From assembly GCF_002102255.1 (NCBI RefSeq), contig NZ_LQPH01000129.1:62001-126000 (forward strand): a stretch of DNA of 64,000 nt. Reading direction: 5' to 3'. The notes under the pieces were generated by a model. It did no database searches, had not been told where the DNA came from, and saw only the letters and a list, made by a program, of their open reading frames with translations. Below, one piece after another: positions 17,184 to 26,306 of this stretch; positions within the stretch are counted from its first letter, which is position 1; each line of letters starts with the position of its first letter. Both the position numbers and the translations under genes were made by a program. The DNA comes from Mycobacterium nebraskense. Its GTDB lineage: Bacteria; Actinomycetota; Actinomycetes; Mycobacteriales; Mycobacteriaceae.

Positions 17184-17939
17184 ATGAGCGGCCATTCCAA
17201 GTGGGCGACCACCAAGCACCAGAAGGCCGTCAAAGACGCGCGCCGAGGCAAGGAGTTTGCCCGGCTGATCAAGAACATCGAGGTCGCCGCCCGTACCGGC
17301 GGTGGTGACCCGGCGGGCAACCCCACGCTCTACGACGCCATCCAGAAGGCGAAGAAGACCTCGGTGCCCAACGACAACATCGAGCGCGCCCGAAAGCGGG
17401 GTGCCGGTGAGGAAGCCGGTGGCGCCGACTACCAGACGATCATGTACGAGGGCTATGGGCCCAACGGCGTGGCCGTGCTGATCGAATGTCTGACCGACAA
17501 CCGCAACCGCGCCGCCGGAGAGGTCCGGGTGGCGGTGACCCGCAACGGCGGCAACATGGCCGATCCGGGGTCGGTGTCCTACCTGTTCACCCGCAAGGGT
17601 GTGGTCATGCTGGAGAAGAACGGCCTGACCGAGGACGACGTGCTGACGGCGGTGCTGGACGCGGGTGCCGAGGACGTCAACGACCTCGGCGACAGCTTCG
17701 AGGTCATCTCCGAGCCGACCGACCTGGTCGCGGTGCGCACCGCGTTGCAGGACGCCGGCATCGACTACGAGTCGGCCGAGGCCAGCTTCCAGCCGTCGGT
17801 CAGCGTGCCGGTCGACGTCGACGGTGCCCGAAAGGTGTTCAAGCTGGTCGACGCGCTAGAGGACAGCGACGACGTGCAGAATGTCTGGACCAACGTCGAC
17901 CTGTCCGACGAGGTGCTCGCCGCTCTCGACGAGGAGTGA
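17184..17939 (+). CDS. YebC/PmpR-family protein
   Basis: A 251-residue member of the YebC/TACO1 family, with the hallmark start [23 protein letters not shown] and the acidic middle and C-terminal domains ([37 protein letters not shown]). Family members have been described as transcription regulators and, more recently, as factors that help ribosomes through proline-rich stretches. In many bacteria it sits beside ruvCAB, and here too ruvC lies 3.8 kb downstream. Ribosome site AGAGG lies upstream of the ATG. Corresponds to Rv2603c. Confidence 0.93.
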   Translation: MSGHSKWATTKHQKAVKDARRGKEFARLIKNIEVAARTGGGDPAGNPTLYDAIQKAKKTSVPNDNIERARKRGAGEEAGGADYQTIMYEGYGPNGVAVLIECLTDNRNRAAGEVRVAVTRNGGNMADPGSVSYLFTRKGVVMLEKNGLTEDDVLTAVLDAGAEDVNDLGDSFEVISEPTDLVAVRTALQDAGIDYESAEASFQPSVSVPVDVDGARKVFKLVDALEDSDDVQNVWTNVDLSDEVLAALDEE

Positions 17940-17946
17940 GCCAGCC

Positions 17947-19542
17947 CTAGTCGTAACCGTGCCGCATGTCCTCGACAATGCGCGGATTGTCCAGTGTCGA
18001 GGGCTCGAGCGGGCCGGGCCGGGTGTCGTCGGGAAACACCGTCGCGGCGTCGAGGACGTGCTGGTTGAGAAAGCGCAGCGGGGGTGCGTTGGGCGGCACG
18101 ACGGGGGTCGGCGCGCTGCCCCCGCGGCGCGCCAGCGCGAAACCCCAGTCACCGAACGTCGGCACGTACACGTGGTAGGGCGTCACCGCATAGCCGGCGG
18201 CGCGGATTGACGAGGCGGTGCGCCAGAACGCCGTCTGCGTCGAGAACGGACTGCCCGCCTGCACGACCATGAGTCCATCGGCGGCGAGCGCGTGCGCGAC
18301 GAGCCCGTAGAACTCCGTCGAGTACAGCCGCCCCAGGACCGGGGTGTCGGGGTCGGGAAGGTCGACGATGATCGCGTCGAAGCCTGCGGGCGGGACGATG
18401 TCCGGGTGCGGCGAGCGCAACCAGCGCATCGCGTCGTCGATCACCACCTTGACGCGCGGGCTGTCCAGCGAACCGCCGTTGGCCCTGCGCATGGTGGTGC
18501 GCGCGAGCTGAATCACCGCGGGGTCGAGCTCCACCTGCACGATCTTGGTGATGCCCGGCTGACGCAACAGTTCGCGGGCCACCAGCCCGTCGCCGCCCCC
18601 GAGGACGAGGACCGATCGAGCGCTGGCCCCGAGCGCGGGGTAGACCAGGCTTTCGGTGTAGCGGTACTCGTCCCGGGTGGAAAACTGGAGCCCTCCGTCG
18701 AGGTAAAGGCGCATGTCGTTGCCGCGCTCGGTAACCACGATCTCCTGGTAGGCAGAGTGCTGGTAGGCGATGATCGGGTCGGCGTAGAGCCGTTGCCTGC
18801 TCGTCGTCTCGATGTCGGCCGAACGCGCCAGAAGCGTGGCCAGGAGCGCGAGTGCCGCGGCGAGTGCGCACAGCGCCGTCACCAGTTGTCGGGTCGAAAC
18901 GACCCGGCGCAGCACAAAGATCGCCACGACGGCCGCGGCCAGCAGATTGACGATGCCGGTGGCCGCCGCGCCGCGGATCATGCCCAGGTGCGGCAGCAGC
19001 AGGAACGGCCACACCAGCCCGCCCAGCAGCGCGCCGAGGTAATCGGCCGCGTTGAGGTTGGCCAGCGTCCGACCGGTATCGGCCGCCTGATCCACATCGG
19101 GGGCCATGCGGCCGCGTTGCAGCATGGTCATCAGCAGCGGCACCTCGGCGCCGACCAGCCCACCGATCAGGGCCGTGCCCACCGCCAGCATCCACATCGA
19201 CTCGTCGTCGATGAAAGCGAACACCGTGTACAGCGCCGCGGCGGACAAGCCGCCGACGATGCTGAGCAGCACCTCCACCGCGATGAAGGCGAAGGCCGCG
19301 TGCGCCAGCAGCGGCTTGGCCACCAGGGCGCCCACCCCGAGCGCGGCGATGTAGCCCGCGACGATCAGTGACGTGGCGACGATGCCGCCGCCGTTGAGGC
19401 TCGCCGCCAGCGTCAGAAGCGCGAGCTCGTAGATGATGCCGGACGCCGCGCATGCCGCGACGGCGGCCAGCAGCACGGCCCGCCAGCGCACCGAAGGCTC
19501 GGGCCTGCTTACCTCTGGGAGCGGCAGATCAACTGATGTCAT
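17947..19542 (-). CDS. speE: membrane-bound spermidine synthase-like protein
   Basis: A 531-residue two-part protein. Residues 20-240 carry about seven transmembrane helices. Residues 250-520 form a class I methyltransferase-fold aminopropyltransferase: [16 protein letters not shown] (nucleotide loop), [14 protein letters not shown] and [11 protein letters not shown]. Some catalytic residues of true spermidine synthases are replaced in this long membrane type, so spermidine synthesis is uncertain. The ATG overlaps the stop of the DUF350 gene (ATGA), and four small genes upstream probably form one operon with it. Corresponds to Rv2601. It converges on yebC with 7 bp between stops. Confidence 0.87.
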   Translation of the reverse strand: MTSVDLPLPEVSRPEPSVRWRAVLLAAVAACAASGIIYELALLTLAASLNGGGIVATSLIVAGYIAALGVGALVAKPLLAHAAFAFIAVEVLLSIVGGLSAAALYTVFAFIDDESMWMLAVGTALIGGLVGAEVPLLMTMLQRGRMAPDVDQAADTGRTLANLNAADYLGALLGGLVWPFLLLPHLGMIRGAAATGIVNLLAAAVVAIFVLRRVVSTRQLVTALCALAAALALLATLLARSADIETTSRQRLYADPIIAYQHSAYQEIVVTERGNDMRLYLDGGLQFSTRDEYRYTESLVYPALGASARSVLVLGGGDGLVARELLRQPGITKIVQVELDPAVIQLARTTMRRANGGSLDSPRVKVVIDDAMRWLRSPHPDIVPPAGFDAIIVDLPDPDTPVLGRLYSTEFYGLVAHALAADGLMVVQAGSPFSTQTAFWRTASSIRAAGYAVTPYHVYVPTFGDWGFALARRGGSAPTPVVPPNAPPLRFLNQHVLDAATVFPDDTRPGPLEPSTLDNPRIVEDMRHGYD

Positions 19543-19994
19543 GACACCGCAGCGGCCGTGACCCCTCCCACGGCGAGCAATATCAGCGCCACCGCGAACG
19601 ATCCCGGATGCAGCTCAGGCTCGTCGATGTGCTCGTGGAAACTGCCCGGGATCAGCAGGTGCATCGCGAGCAGCGCTATCCCGAGCAGGATCACTCCCAT
19701 CAGTCCGTACACCGCGACGCCGACGAGCCCCTGGCCCAACTGGCTATAGCTGTTCGCGATGGCGGTGATGATGACGACGGTCAGGGCGATGTACATCGCG
19801 CCCGCGACGATGACGGCGTTGGGGCGGCGGTCGATGAACACCAGTCGGCGCAGATTGCCCGGGGTCAACACGTCGACCGCGTAGAACCCGATGAGGAGTA
19901 CGGCCATGCCGACCAGAAAGTACAGGATGGTCGCGACTGCGCCTTTCAGCACGGGATTGAGGTCGACGGTGCCGATCTCGACGGCGAGGTACAT
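19539..19994 (-). CDS. DUF350-family membrane protein
   Basis: A 151-residue protein with four hydrophobic helices (about residues 17-42, 62-84, 92-113 and 130-150) and the DUF350 pattern of paired helices, each followed by a short polar loop ([22 protein letters not shown]). The family is found beside membrane-type spermidine synthases in many actinobacteria and proteobacteria, which argues for joint function at the membrane. It overlaps the speE start by 4 bases. Corresponds to Rv2600. Biochemical role is unknown. Confidence 0.82.
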   Translation of the reverse strand: MYLAVEIGTVDLNPVLKGAVATILYFLVGMAVLLIGFYAVDVLTPGNLRRLVFIDRRPNAVIVAGAMYIALTVVIITAIANSYSQLGQGLVGVAVYGLMGVILLGIALLAMHLLIPGSFHEHIDEPELHPGSFAVALILLAVGGVTAAAVS

Positions 19995-20021
19995 AGTTCT
20001 CTCCTTTGTGGTGGTGAGCCG

Positions 20022-20462
20022 TCACTTGGTTCCGCCGGGTCCGCCGGGCGTCCCTCCGGCGCCGCCCGACGGGGATCCCGGTGTGAAGCCGGGCCCGAGG
20101 AAGATGAAGGCGCCGTGGGTGTATCCGGCGTTCAGGCTTTCCAGACGGATGCTGCAGGGGCGATTGCCGTCCGGGCCGACGATCACGATGTTGTTGCTGT
20201 AGCGCAGGTACTCGCTGTCGCCGTTGGCGGCACGCGCCTCGGGGGCGGCATATTCGGCGAGCGTGTCGGCCACGTCGTCGGGAGGTCCGCTGCATTCGTA
20301 ACGCGTCCCGTTCGCATCGCGGGAGTACTCGTGATAGTGGCTGGCGATATACGACCCAATATTCTTCTGCAGCAAGATGATTCCGGGCACCAGGCAGGCG
20401 ACGGCGGCGACCGCCAGCGCACCGGCGATTACCAACAGGCGATTGCGGCTCACGGGCGCCAC
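20022..20462 (-). CDS. DUF4247-like membrane-anchored protein (Rv2599-like)
   Basis: A 146-residue protein with one N-terminal helix (LLVIAGALAVAAVACLVPGIIL, residues 9-30) and an extracytoplasmic domain with two Cys (YECSGPP and RPCSIRLE) that could form a disulfide. The tail is Gly/Pro-rich (SPSGGAGGTPGGPGG). The first 12 bases overlap the 3' end of the DUF2617 gene. Family function is unknown, but it travels with DUF350, DUF2617, DUF4178 and speE genes as a unit, suggesting a shared envelope complex. Confidence 0.75.
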   Translation of the reverse strand: MAPVSRNRLLVIAGALAVAAVACLVPGIILLQKNIGSYIASHYHEYSRDANGTRYECSGPPDDVADTLAEYAAPEARAANGDSEYLRYSNNIVIVGPDGNRPCSIRLESLNAGYTHGAFIFLGPGFTPGSPSGGAGGTPGGPGGTK

Positions 20463-20962
20463 CGGCTGACTGTGTGGACCACATCGCCGCCGGACCTCAA
20501 AGGGCTGCGCGGGTAGAGGTGCCAGGTCTGCCAGCGCCAGCCGGCGCCGTCGGGTTCGGCGGCCAGGACGGTCAGCGCGGCGTCATCGCCGGGGAACGCG
20601 CCGCCGAGCCAACCCTTTTCGCGCGCGCACCGGTCACGAAGGTCGCGCGCCATGCGGCGAAAGGTCGCCTCGTCGTACGCGTCGGTGCGGGATTCCAGGG
20701 AGTACCCGGGCGCGGCCGTGCGCTCCGGCAGGTCGACCCCGGAGCCGCGTGCCGTGCAGGAGACCTCCTCGGAGAACCGGCCCGCGGCGTGCTCGACCGT
20801 GATGACGTGCGATGCGCCGAGGACCCCGAGCAGCAGGGCGCCGCCGTCGGGGTGGAGCAGCAGGCAGGTCGCCAGCGGTGGCGGTGCGGGCGCGTTGAGC
20901 GCGAGTCCAAGCTTCTGCCCGGATACGTCCGACGGAGCTACGGCAAGCTGATGAAGCGGCAC
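20450..20962 (-). CDS. DUF2617-family protein (Rv2598-like)
   Basis: A 170-residue soluble protein starting at the GTG at 20962 (VPLHQLAVAPSDVSG). The body has LLHPDGGALLLGVLGASHVITVEH, FSEEVSCTARGSGVDLPE and the C-terminal WRWQTWHLYPRS, the pattern of DUF2617. No catalytic motif is evident. It begins 8 bp after the upstream DUF4178 stop and overlaps the downstream gene, so the cluster is translationally coupled. A longer frame reaching to 21604 covers the upstream gene in another phase and is rejected as coding. Confidence 0.75.
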   Translation of the reverse strand: MPLHQLAVAPSDVSGQKLGLALNAPAPPPLATCLLLHPDGGALLLGVLGASHVITVEHAAGRFSEEVSCTARGSGVDLPERTAAPGYSLESRTDAYDEATFRRMARDLRDRCAREKGWLGGAFPGDDAALTVLAAEPDGAGWRWQTWHLYPRSPLRSGGDVVHTVSRWRP

Positions 20963-20970
20963 CGACGCGC

Positions 20971-21582
20971 CTAGGGGGACGAGGGCGGGGGTGCCGGATA
21001 CACGGTCAGCTCGCCGGTCAGTACGGGCTTGCCGGTCGAAACCTCCCACGGCATGCTCGGCGCCCAGCGCTCGAACGAGAGCAGCACCGACTTGTCGGAA
21101 TTGGCGCAGTCGACGAACTCCATCTCGCCGCCCGCCGGCAGGCCCGTGGTGCCCTCGGTGGTGAACGAGGCGCGACCGCGTTCGGACTCCTGAAACGTCA
21201 CTCCGTCGACGACGTATTGTTCGCCGGGCTGCAGCCCGATGTCCTTGCGGGTGACCCACATCGCCAGCTCGAGTCGCCCGTCGTCCTCCTCGACGCTGAA
21301 CCAGATGGGCTGGTCGCCGCCCTCCAGCAGATGTTCCCACCACACGAACGGGCCCTCGCGGTACGTCACCGATCCGCGGACCACGTAGTCGACGCCGCCG
21401 TAGCTGACGATGGCGCCGGGGCCGAGTTGTCGCGGGCCGAACTCCGGCATCGCGTTGAACGAGAGGGGATCCTGGCGTCCGCGGGGTGGGCCAGCTTGCT
21501 TCGGGCGTCGCAAAGCGATGACGAGCACCACGATGGACGCGACGAACAGCACGATCGCGATAATGACCAGCAGTGATCCCAC
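20971..21582 (-). CDS. DUF4178-domain membrane protein (Rv2597-like)
   Basis: A 203-residue protein with one N-terminal transmembrane helix (SLLVIIAIVLFVASIVVLVIAL) and then a DUF4178 domain (GAIVSYGGVDYVVRGSVTYREG, WWEHLLEGGDQPIWFSVEEDD). The start is the GTG at 21582, 6 bases after GGAAGG; a reading frame extends far upstream but crosses ruvC in antisense. It is the first gene of the speE cluster and is divergent from ruvC, with 180 bp between them. The function of the domain is unknown. Confidence 0.78.
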   Translation of the reverse strand: MGSLLVIIAIVLFVASIVVLVIALRRPKQAGPPRGRQDPLSFNAMPEFGPRQLGPGAIVSYGGVDYVVRGSVTYREGPFVWWEHLLEGGDQPIWFSVEEDDGRLELAMWVTRKDIGLQPGEQYVVDGVTFQESERGRASFTTEGTTGLPAGGEMEFVDCANSDKSVLLSFERWAPSMPWEVSTGKPVLTGELTVYPAPPPSSP

Positions 21583-21730
21583 GCGAACCCTTCCGTTGCC
21601 ACATTGCTTGAGCGAACGTCGGCTAAAGCTAACAGCTTTTGCGTGGATTCGGCGTTGTACTTCCCGTCGCGGGAATTGGCGGAGCCGCCGCGTGTCCTCC
21701 GCGTGCGGGTCGGTCCCGGCCGCTAGGGTA

Positions 21731-21746
21731 TCGAACAGCTGTTCTA
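21731..21746 (+). promoter_or_regulatory. LexA (SOS) box of ruvCAB
   Basis: TCGAACAGCTGTTCTA differs at one position from the mycobacterial SOS consensus TCGAAC-N4-GTTCGA. It begins one base after a -10 hexamer, TAGGGT at 21724-21729, so LexA would cover the transcription start. The ruvC ATG is 17 bases farther on. Confidence 0.8.
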
Positions 21747-21762
21747 CAGGTGGGAGCGGGCA

Positions 21763-22317
21763 ATGCGCGTAATGGGCGTCGACCCCGGGCTGACCCGATG
21801 CGGACTGTCGGTCGTGGAAAGTGGGCGCGGGCGAAACGTGGTTGCACTCGACGTCGACGTGGTGCGGACCCCGTCGGATGCACCGCTGGCCAAAAGGTTG
21901 CTGGCCATCAGTGATGCCGTCGAGCATTGGCTGGCCACCCATCAACCGGACGTCGTGGCCATCGAGCGGGTGTTCTCCCAGCTGAACGTTTCGACGGTGA
22001 TGGGCACCGCGCAGGCCGGTGGGGTGGTTGCGCTGGCGGCGGCCAAGCGCGGCATCGACGTGCACTTCCATACCCCCAGCGAGGTCAAGGCCGCGGTGAC
22101 CGGCAACGGCGCCGCGGACAAGGCTCAGGTCACTGCGATGGTAACCAAAATCCTTGCGCTGCAAGCTAAGCCGACGCCGGCCGACGCCGCCGACGCACTG
22201 GCGTTGGCGATCTGTCATTGCTGGAGGGCGCCGATGATGGCCCGGATGGCCGCGGCCGAAGCGATGGCCGCGCAACAGCGTCACGCGTATCTGGCCAAGC
22301 TGAAGGCCGCGCGATGA
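21763..22317 (+). CDS. ruvC: Holliday junction resolvase RuvC
   Basis: A 184-residue RNase H-fold endonuclease that cuts Holliday junctions symmetrically, guided by RuvAB. The acidic site residues are visible: Asp 7 in MRVMGVDPG, Glu in [10 protein letters not shown], and Asp near [15 protein letters not shown]. The length is typical. A LexA box sits in its promoter, so it is DNA-damage inducible. The ruvA ATG overlaps its stop (ATGA). Corresponds to Rv2594c. Confidence 0.97.
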   Translation: MRVMGVDPGLTRCGLSVVESGRGRNVVALDVDVVRTPSDAPLAKRLLAISDAVEHWLATHQPDVVAIERVFSQLNVSTVMGTAQAGGVVALAAAKRGIDVHFHTPSEVKAAVTGNGAADKAQVTAMVTKILALQAKPTPADAADALALAICHCWRAPMMARMAAAEAMAAQQRHAYLAKLKAAR

Positions 22318-22913
22318 TCGCCTCGGTGCGCGGCGAGGTGCTCGAGGTGGCACTCGATCACGCGGTGATCGAGGCCGCCGGCGTCGGCTACCGGGTGAAC
22401 GCGACACCGTCGACGCTGGCGACGCTGCGCACCGGGAGCGAGGCCCGCCTGATCACCGCGATGGTGGTCCGCGAGGACTCGATGACGCTGTACGGGTTCC
22501 CCGACTCCGACACCCGCGACCTGTTTTTGACGCTGCTGACGGTGTCGGGGGTCGGGCCCCGGCTGGCGATGGCGACGCTGGCGGTTCACGACGCTGCGGC
22601 GCTGCGGCAGGTGCTGCACGACAGCGACGTCACCGCGCTGACCCGGGTGCCCGGGATCGGCAAACGGGGCGCCGAACGGATGGTGCTCGAGCTGCGCGAC
22701 AAGGTCGGCGCCGTCGCGGCGGGCGCACCGGGCGGCGCATCCGTGGTGAACGGGCACGCGGTGCGGGGGCCGGTGGTGGAGGCCCTGGTCGGACTGGGCT
22801 TCGCCGTCAAGCAGGCCGAAGAGGCCACCGACAAGGTGCTGGCCACCGAGCAGGCCGCGACGACGTCCGGCGCCTTGCGCGCCGCACTGTCGCTGCTGGG
22901 TAAGTCCCGATGA
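22314..22913 (+). CDS. ruvA: Holliday junction DNA-binding protein RuvA
   Basis: A 199-residue protein. The N-terminal OB fold reads [29 protein letters not shown], two helix-hairpin-helix motifs follow ([14 protein letters not shown] and [17 protein letters not shown]), and the C-terminal UBA-like domain that contacts RuvB ends the protein ([16 protein letters not shown]). RuvA tetramers hold the junction square and load the RuvB motor. The ATG at 22314 overlaps ruvC. Its stop overlaps the start of a 21-codon reading frame that leads directly into ruvB. Confidence 0.96.
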   Translation: MIASVRGEVLEVALDHAVIEAAGVGYRVNATPSTLATLRTGSEARLITAMVVREDSMTLYGFPDSDTRDLFLTLLTVSGVGPRLAMATLAVHDAAALRQVLHDSDVTALTRVPGIGKRGAERMVLELRDKVGAVAAGAPGGASVVNGHAVRGPVVEALVGLGFAVKQAEEATDKVLATEQAATTSGALRAALSLLGKSR

Positions 22914-22975
22914 CCCGCGCCGGCGACGATGCAGTGGGGGTACCGCCCGCTTACGGGGGAGAGCGGCGCAAATGA
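22910..22975 (+). CDS. 21-codon bridging reading frame between ruvA and ruvB
   Basis: An ATG at 22910 overlaps the ruvA TGA (ATGA), and this 21-codon frame ends in a TGA that overlaps the ruvB ATG at 22972 (ATGA again). Both junctions would let a ribosome pass from ruvA to ruvB without leaving the mRNA. The central codons (VGVPP) lie in a GC-rich element, GTGGGGGTACCGCCC, that recurs upstream of relA in the same phase. Mycobacterial MIRU elements bridge operon genes in the same manner. The peptide itself probably has no function. Confidence 0.45.
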   Translation: MTRAGDDAVGVPPAYGGERRK

Positions 22976-24018
22976 CCGACGACTACGCCGACCGCGACCT
23001 CTCACCGGCGCTGACCGTCGGCGAGGGCGACGTCGACGTCAGCCTGCGGCCCCGCTCGCTGGGCGAGTTCATCGGCCAGCCGCGGGTGCGCGAACAGCTA
23101 CAGCTGGTCATCGAGGGCGCCAAGAACCGCGGCAGCACACCGGATCACATCCTGCTGTCGGGGCCACCCGGGCTGGGCAAGACGTCGCTGGCCATGATCA
23201 TCGCCGCCGAGCTCGGGTCGTCGCTGCGGGTGACGTCCGGTCCCGCGCTGGAACGCGCCGGTGACCTGGCCGCCATGCTGTCCAACCTGATCGAGCACGA
23301 CGTGCTCTTCATCGACGAGATCCACCGCATCGCCCGGCCCGCCGAGGAAATGCTCTACCTGGCCATGGAGGACTTCCGGGTCGACGTGGTGGTCGGCAAG
23401 GGTCCCGGGGCGACGTCGATCCCCCTCGAGGTCGCCCCCTTCACCCTGGTCGGCGCCACCACCCGGTCCGGCGCGCTGACCGGCCCGCTGCGCGACCGGT
23501 TCGGCTTCACCGCACACATGGACTTCTACGAGCCCGCCGAGCTGGAGCTGGTGCTGGCCCGCTCCGCCGGCATCCTGGGTATCGAGCTGGGCGCGGAGGC
23601 GGCCGAGGAGATCGCCCGGCGCTCGCGCGGCACGCCTCGCATCGCCAACCGGCTGCTGCGCCGGGTCCGGGACTTCGCCGAGGTCCGCGCCGATGGGGTG
23701 ATCACCCGCGACGTCGCCAAGTCGGCGCTGGCGGTCTACGACGTCGACGAACTTGGTCTGGACCGGCTGGACCGGGCGGTGCTGACGGCGCTGACTCGGA
23801 GCTTCGGCGGCGGGCCGGTCGGGGTTTCGACGCTTGCTGTAGCCGTGGGGGAGGAAGCCGCCACCGTCGAGGAGGTGTGCGAGCCCTTCCTGGTCCGCGC
23901 CGGGATGGTCGCGCGGACCCCCCGCGGCCGGGTGGCCACCGCGCAGGCGTGGACGCACCTGGGCATGAGTCCGCCGCCGGGGGCGGTCGGGCTCGGGCAG
24001 CCCGGTCTGTTCGACTAG
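22972..24018 (+). CDS. ruvB: Holliday junction branch migration helicase RuvB
   Basis: A 348-residue AAA+ ATPase. Walker A is [13 protein letters not shown], Walker B is [10 protein letters not shown], sensor 1 is VGATTRSG and the arginine finger region is [13 protein letters not shown]. The C-terminal winged helix binds DNA ([18 protein letters not shown]). Two RuvB hexamers pull DNA through the RuvA-held junction. The start at 22972 overlaps the bridging mini-frame; no stronger ribosome site is visible than GGGGGAGAG at about 22955. Corresponds to Rv2592c. Confidence 0.97.
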   Translation: MTDDYADRDLSPALTVGEGDVDVSLRPRSLGEFIGQPRVREQLQLVIEGAKNRGSTPDHILLSGPPGLGKTSLAMIIAAELGSSLRVTSGPALERAGDLAAMLSNLIEHDVLFIDEIHRIARPAEEMLYLAMEDFRVDVVVGKGPGATSIPLEVAPFTLVGATTRSGALTGPLRDRFGFTAHMDFYEPAELELVLARSAGILGIELGAEAAEEIARRSRGTPRIANRLLRRVRDFAEVRADGVITRDVAKSALAVYDVDELGLDRLDRAVLTALTRSFGGGPVGVSTLAVAVGEEAATVEEVCEPFLVRAGMVARTPRGRVATAQAWTHLGMSPPPGAVGLGQPGLFD

Positions 24019-24060
24019 CGGCGATCGCGAGCGCGGCGAGCCGAAGCGGGTCGCCACCAA
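24015..24060 (+). repeat. dispersed intergenic element after ruvB
   Basis: From the ruvB stop onward the sequence (GGCGATCGCGAGCGCGGCGA, then GCGGGTCGCC) is a degenerate copy of the 57-bp unit repeated in tandem at 61691-61814. Like those copies it begins at a gene's stop codon. The outer bases GGCGA and TCGCC are complementary, so it may fold and act as a terminator. The rest of the gap up to 24254 holds an inverted repeat, GGTTAC (24190) and GTAACC (24212), and otherwise nothing I can name. Confidence 0.5.
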
Positions 24061-24254
24061 ATTGTGACCTTTCTGCTGAGCCGCTGCGCGACGGTTCCCT
24101 GGCCCGGGCTACGGCCTGCTCAGACCGCCGCCAACGCCAGACGCACCCAATTCAACGGGCACAGCAAACGGCTTGCGCGGCCCGCAGTCGGTTACACGCC
24201 CGCGTCGTCGGGTAACCAGGCTCACAGCAGCAATACCTGTTGAAGGAGATTCTG

Positions 24255-24932
24255 ATGAGGACCACGCGCTACGACTACAAACGCCCTCGCGCGCTGTACA
24301 TGCCACGGACGCGTGGCGCGCTGACTGGGCTACTCCTGATCCTCTTGGGTGCTTGGGGCGCATTGGTGCCGTTCTTCGGACCCAACATCGATTGGGCTTA
24401 CACGGCCGATCCGGCATGGACGTGGACCACGGCCAAAGGTTGGCTGGAAGTGCTCCCCGGGGCCGCCGCGGCAGTGGGTGGCCTGCTGGTGCTCTTGTCC
24501 GGTAATCGCGCCAGCGCCGTGCTCGGGGGTTGGTTGGCGGTCGCCGGCGGCGCCTGGTTCGTGGTCGGCCGCGCGTTCGCGTCGACACTGGGTATCGGCG
24601 ACGTCGGTCTACCGGCGGCGTCGACGGACCTGAAACGAGCCCTGCTCGAGATCACCTACTTCACCGGCCTGGGTGCCCTCATTGTGTTCCTGGGCGGGGC
24701 TGCCGTGGCGCGCCTGGCCGTTCGGCATGCGCGAGACGTAGTGGTGAGGGAACCGGCGCCAGTGGCAGGGGACGCCGTACCGGCGGGTGAACCGGCCATG
24801 TACGACGAGACTCGCGGCGTGCCACGGGCGCGGACGGACCGATCGGCGGCCGAGCCGGAGCACCGCGGACGGGGCTTATTCGGTCGGCGTTCCGGCGGCC
24901 TATTCCACCGGCACCACCACGCCGGCGTTTAG
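24255..24932 (+). CDS. four-helix membrane protein, paralogue A
   Basis: A 225-residue protein, starting at the ATG at 24255 behind GAAGGAG. It has four hydrophobic segments: about residues 23-45 (GALTGLLLILLGAWGALVPFFG), 72-91, 95-113 and 137-160, then a polar tail rich in Arg and His ending HRHHHAGV. It is clearly paralogous to 25597-26292: both share MPR(T/S)RGA, GLLL.LGAWGAL.PF.GP, WLEVLPGAA and L.GWLAV.AGAWFVVG. The pair flanks a DUF1304 gene. No family is recognised, and I recall no counterpart at this place in M. tuberculosis, where PE_PGRS44 lies. Confidence 0.72.
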   Translation: MRTTRYDYKRPRALYMPRTRGALTGLLLILLGAWGALVPFFGPNIDWAYTADPAWTWTTAKGWLEVLPGAAAAVGGLLVLLSGNRASAVLGGWLAVAGGAWFVVGRAFASTLGIGDVGLPAASTDLKRALLEITYFTGLGALIVFLGGAAVARLAVRHARDVVVREPAPVAGDAVPAGEPAMYDETRGVPRARTDRSAAEPEHRGRGLFGRRSGGLFHRHHHAGV

Positions 24933-24953
24933 GGCGTAGCTAGTACCGCGGGA

Positions 24954-24982
24954 GGCGCCGGTAGCCCTTGGCTACCGGCGCC
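24954..24982 (+). terminator. 13-bp hairpin after paralogue A
   Basis: GGCGCCGGTAGCC at 24954-24966 and its exact complement at 24970-24982 form a 13-bp stem with a 3-base loop. It has no T tract, which is common for mycobacterial terminators. It lies 21 bp after the stop at 24932. Confidence 0.65.
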
Positions 24983-25080
24983 GTTGCGCGTTCGGGCACT
25001 CCGGCCAACCGCAGGTCGGTAAAGTCACCGGCGCGGACATGCGGCGCGACCGCGCAGGCCTCGATCAACGAGGAGGAGCG

Positions 25081-25467
25081 ATGATCACTGCCGGGTTGGT
25101 ATTCGCCGGACTTGCGGGGTTATTGCACGTCTATATCTTCGTGATGGAATCGTTGACCTGGACCTCGCCGCGCACCCGTGCGACGTTCGGCACCACGGCC
25201 GAGGAGGCCGAGACCACCAAACTGCTCGCCTTCAACCAAGGCTTCTACAACTTGTTCCTGGCGGTGGTCAGCGGCGTGGGGATTGTCGCGATTGTCTTGC
25301 GGCACAATGCGGTTGGCGCGGCACTGATTTTCGCCGGGGTCGGGTCCATGGCCGCGGCCGCGGTGGTGCTGCTGTTGTCCGCGCCGGACAAGGCGCGGGC
25401 CGCGGTGACGCAGGGCACGTTTCCGGCCATCGCGATCGTACTGTTGCTGATCGGCCTTCAGCAGTAA
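25081..25467 (+). CDS. DUF1304-family membrane protein
   Basis: A 128-residue protein with four transmembrane helices, near-typical for DUF1304. Landmarks are GLLHVYIFVMESLTWTSPRTRATFG at the N-terminus (His, Glu and Trp conserved) and FNQGFYNLFLA in helix 2. A strong ribosome site, GAGGAGGAG, precedes the ATG. It has a perfect hairpin on each side, so it may be transcribed independently of the two paralogous neighbours. Family function is unknown; it is typically a small stress-associated inner-membrane protein. Confidence 0.82.
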   Translation: MITAGLVFAGLAGLLHVYIFVMESLTWTSPRTRATFGTTAEEAETTKLLAFNQGFYNLFLAVVSGVGIVAIVLRHNAVGAALIFAGVGSMAAAAVVLLLSAPDKARAAVTQGTFPAIAIVLLLIGLQQ

Positions 25468-25542
25468 CACCAGCCTCACCAGCCCCAATAGCGACGGGGC
25501 GCGGTGGCTTTCGCGCGCCCGATGGGTTACGAGTGGTAGTCG

Positions 25543-25560
25543 CCGGGGTACCCACCCCGG
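25543..25560. terminator. small hairpin between DUF1304 gene and paralogue B
   Basis: CCGGGGT (25543-25549) and ACCCCGG (25554-25560) pair around a 4-base loop. It lies 36 bp before the next ATG, so it could also be a leader structure of the downstream gene. Confidence 0.35.
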
Positions 25561-25596
25561 GCCGGAAATAGGCCCGGTAATTAACGAGGGGATGTC

Positions 25597-26292
25597 ATGA
25601 AATACGCAGAAGACGGCCAAACCCGCGGGCTGAGTATGCCGCGTTCGCGTGGCGCGGTCAGCGGATTGCTCCTGGTCATTCTGGGAGCGTGGGGGGCGTT
25701 AATACCGTTTGTCGGACCGCGCTTCAATTTCGCCTACACACCCGATCGTGAGTGGGCGTGGAGTTCGGCTCGAGGGTGGCTCGAGGTCTTGCCGGGAGCC
25801 GCGACCGTCTTGGGCGGTCTCTTGTTGATCGTCGCCGGAAACCGCGTGGCGGCGATGCTGGGCGGTTGGCTGGCGGTGCTGGCCGGCGCCTGGTTCGTCG
25901 TCGGTGGTCAACTCGCGCCGTTGCTGGGAATCGGCTCCGCCGGTGACCCGATCGCCGCCACTGAGCGCAAGCGTGCGGTGCTCGAGGTCACCTATTTCTC
26001 CGGATTGGGTGCGCTGATCATCTTCGTGGGCGGCGTGGCGCTGGCGCGTACGGCCGTGCGCCTGGCGCGTGATGTGCAGCCTCTGGTGCCCGTGGGACCT
26101 GCAGAAGGCGAAGAAGAGCCGGGCGTCTTGCCGTACCGCGAAGCCGGATACGCCCCCGCCGAGGTGTCATCGGGCGCGCTGACCAAGCCACGTACGGCTT
26201 CCGACCCGGAGCCGAAACGGGGATGGCGCCGCCAACGCTCGGCGACGGGTGCCAACGCCGCGTACCTGCGCTGGCCGCACCCTCAGCAGTAA
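25597..26292 (+). CDS. four-helix membrane protein, paralogue B
   Basis: A 231-residue paralogue of the 24255 gene. The membrane part is highly similar (GLLLVILGAWGALIPFVGP, WLEVLPGAATVLGGLLLIVAGN, LGGWLAVLAGAWFVVGG, TYFSGLGALIIFVGGVALAR) whereas the cytosolic tails differ: here acidic, then Pro/Glu-rich (EGEEEPGVLPYREAGY) and ending KRGWRRQRSATG. Conserved membrane core with diverged tails suggests a common scaffold with different partners; this is inference. A GAGGGG ribosome site precedes the ATG. An 18-bp hairpin follows the stop. Confidence 0.72.
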   Translation: MKYAEDGQTRGLSMPRSRGAVSGLLLVILGAWGALIPFVGPRFNFAYTPDREWAWSSARGWLEVLPGAATVLGGLLLIVAGNRVAAMLGGWLAVLAGAWFVVGGQLAPLLGIGSAGDPIAATERKRAVLEVTYFSGLGALIIFVGGVALARTAVRLARDVQPLVPVGPAEGEEEPGVLPYREAGYAPAEVSSGALTKPRTASDPEPKRGWRRQRSATGANAAYLRWPHPQQ

Positions 26293-26306
26293 CTCGCGCA
26301 GATAGA

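Noticed and set aside
20450..21604. Extension of the DUF2617 gene to 384 residues
   Set aside because: The added sequence lies over the DUF4178 gene in a different frame and does not resemble a protein domain. The GTG at 20962 gives the expected size.
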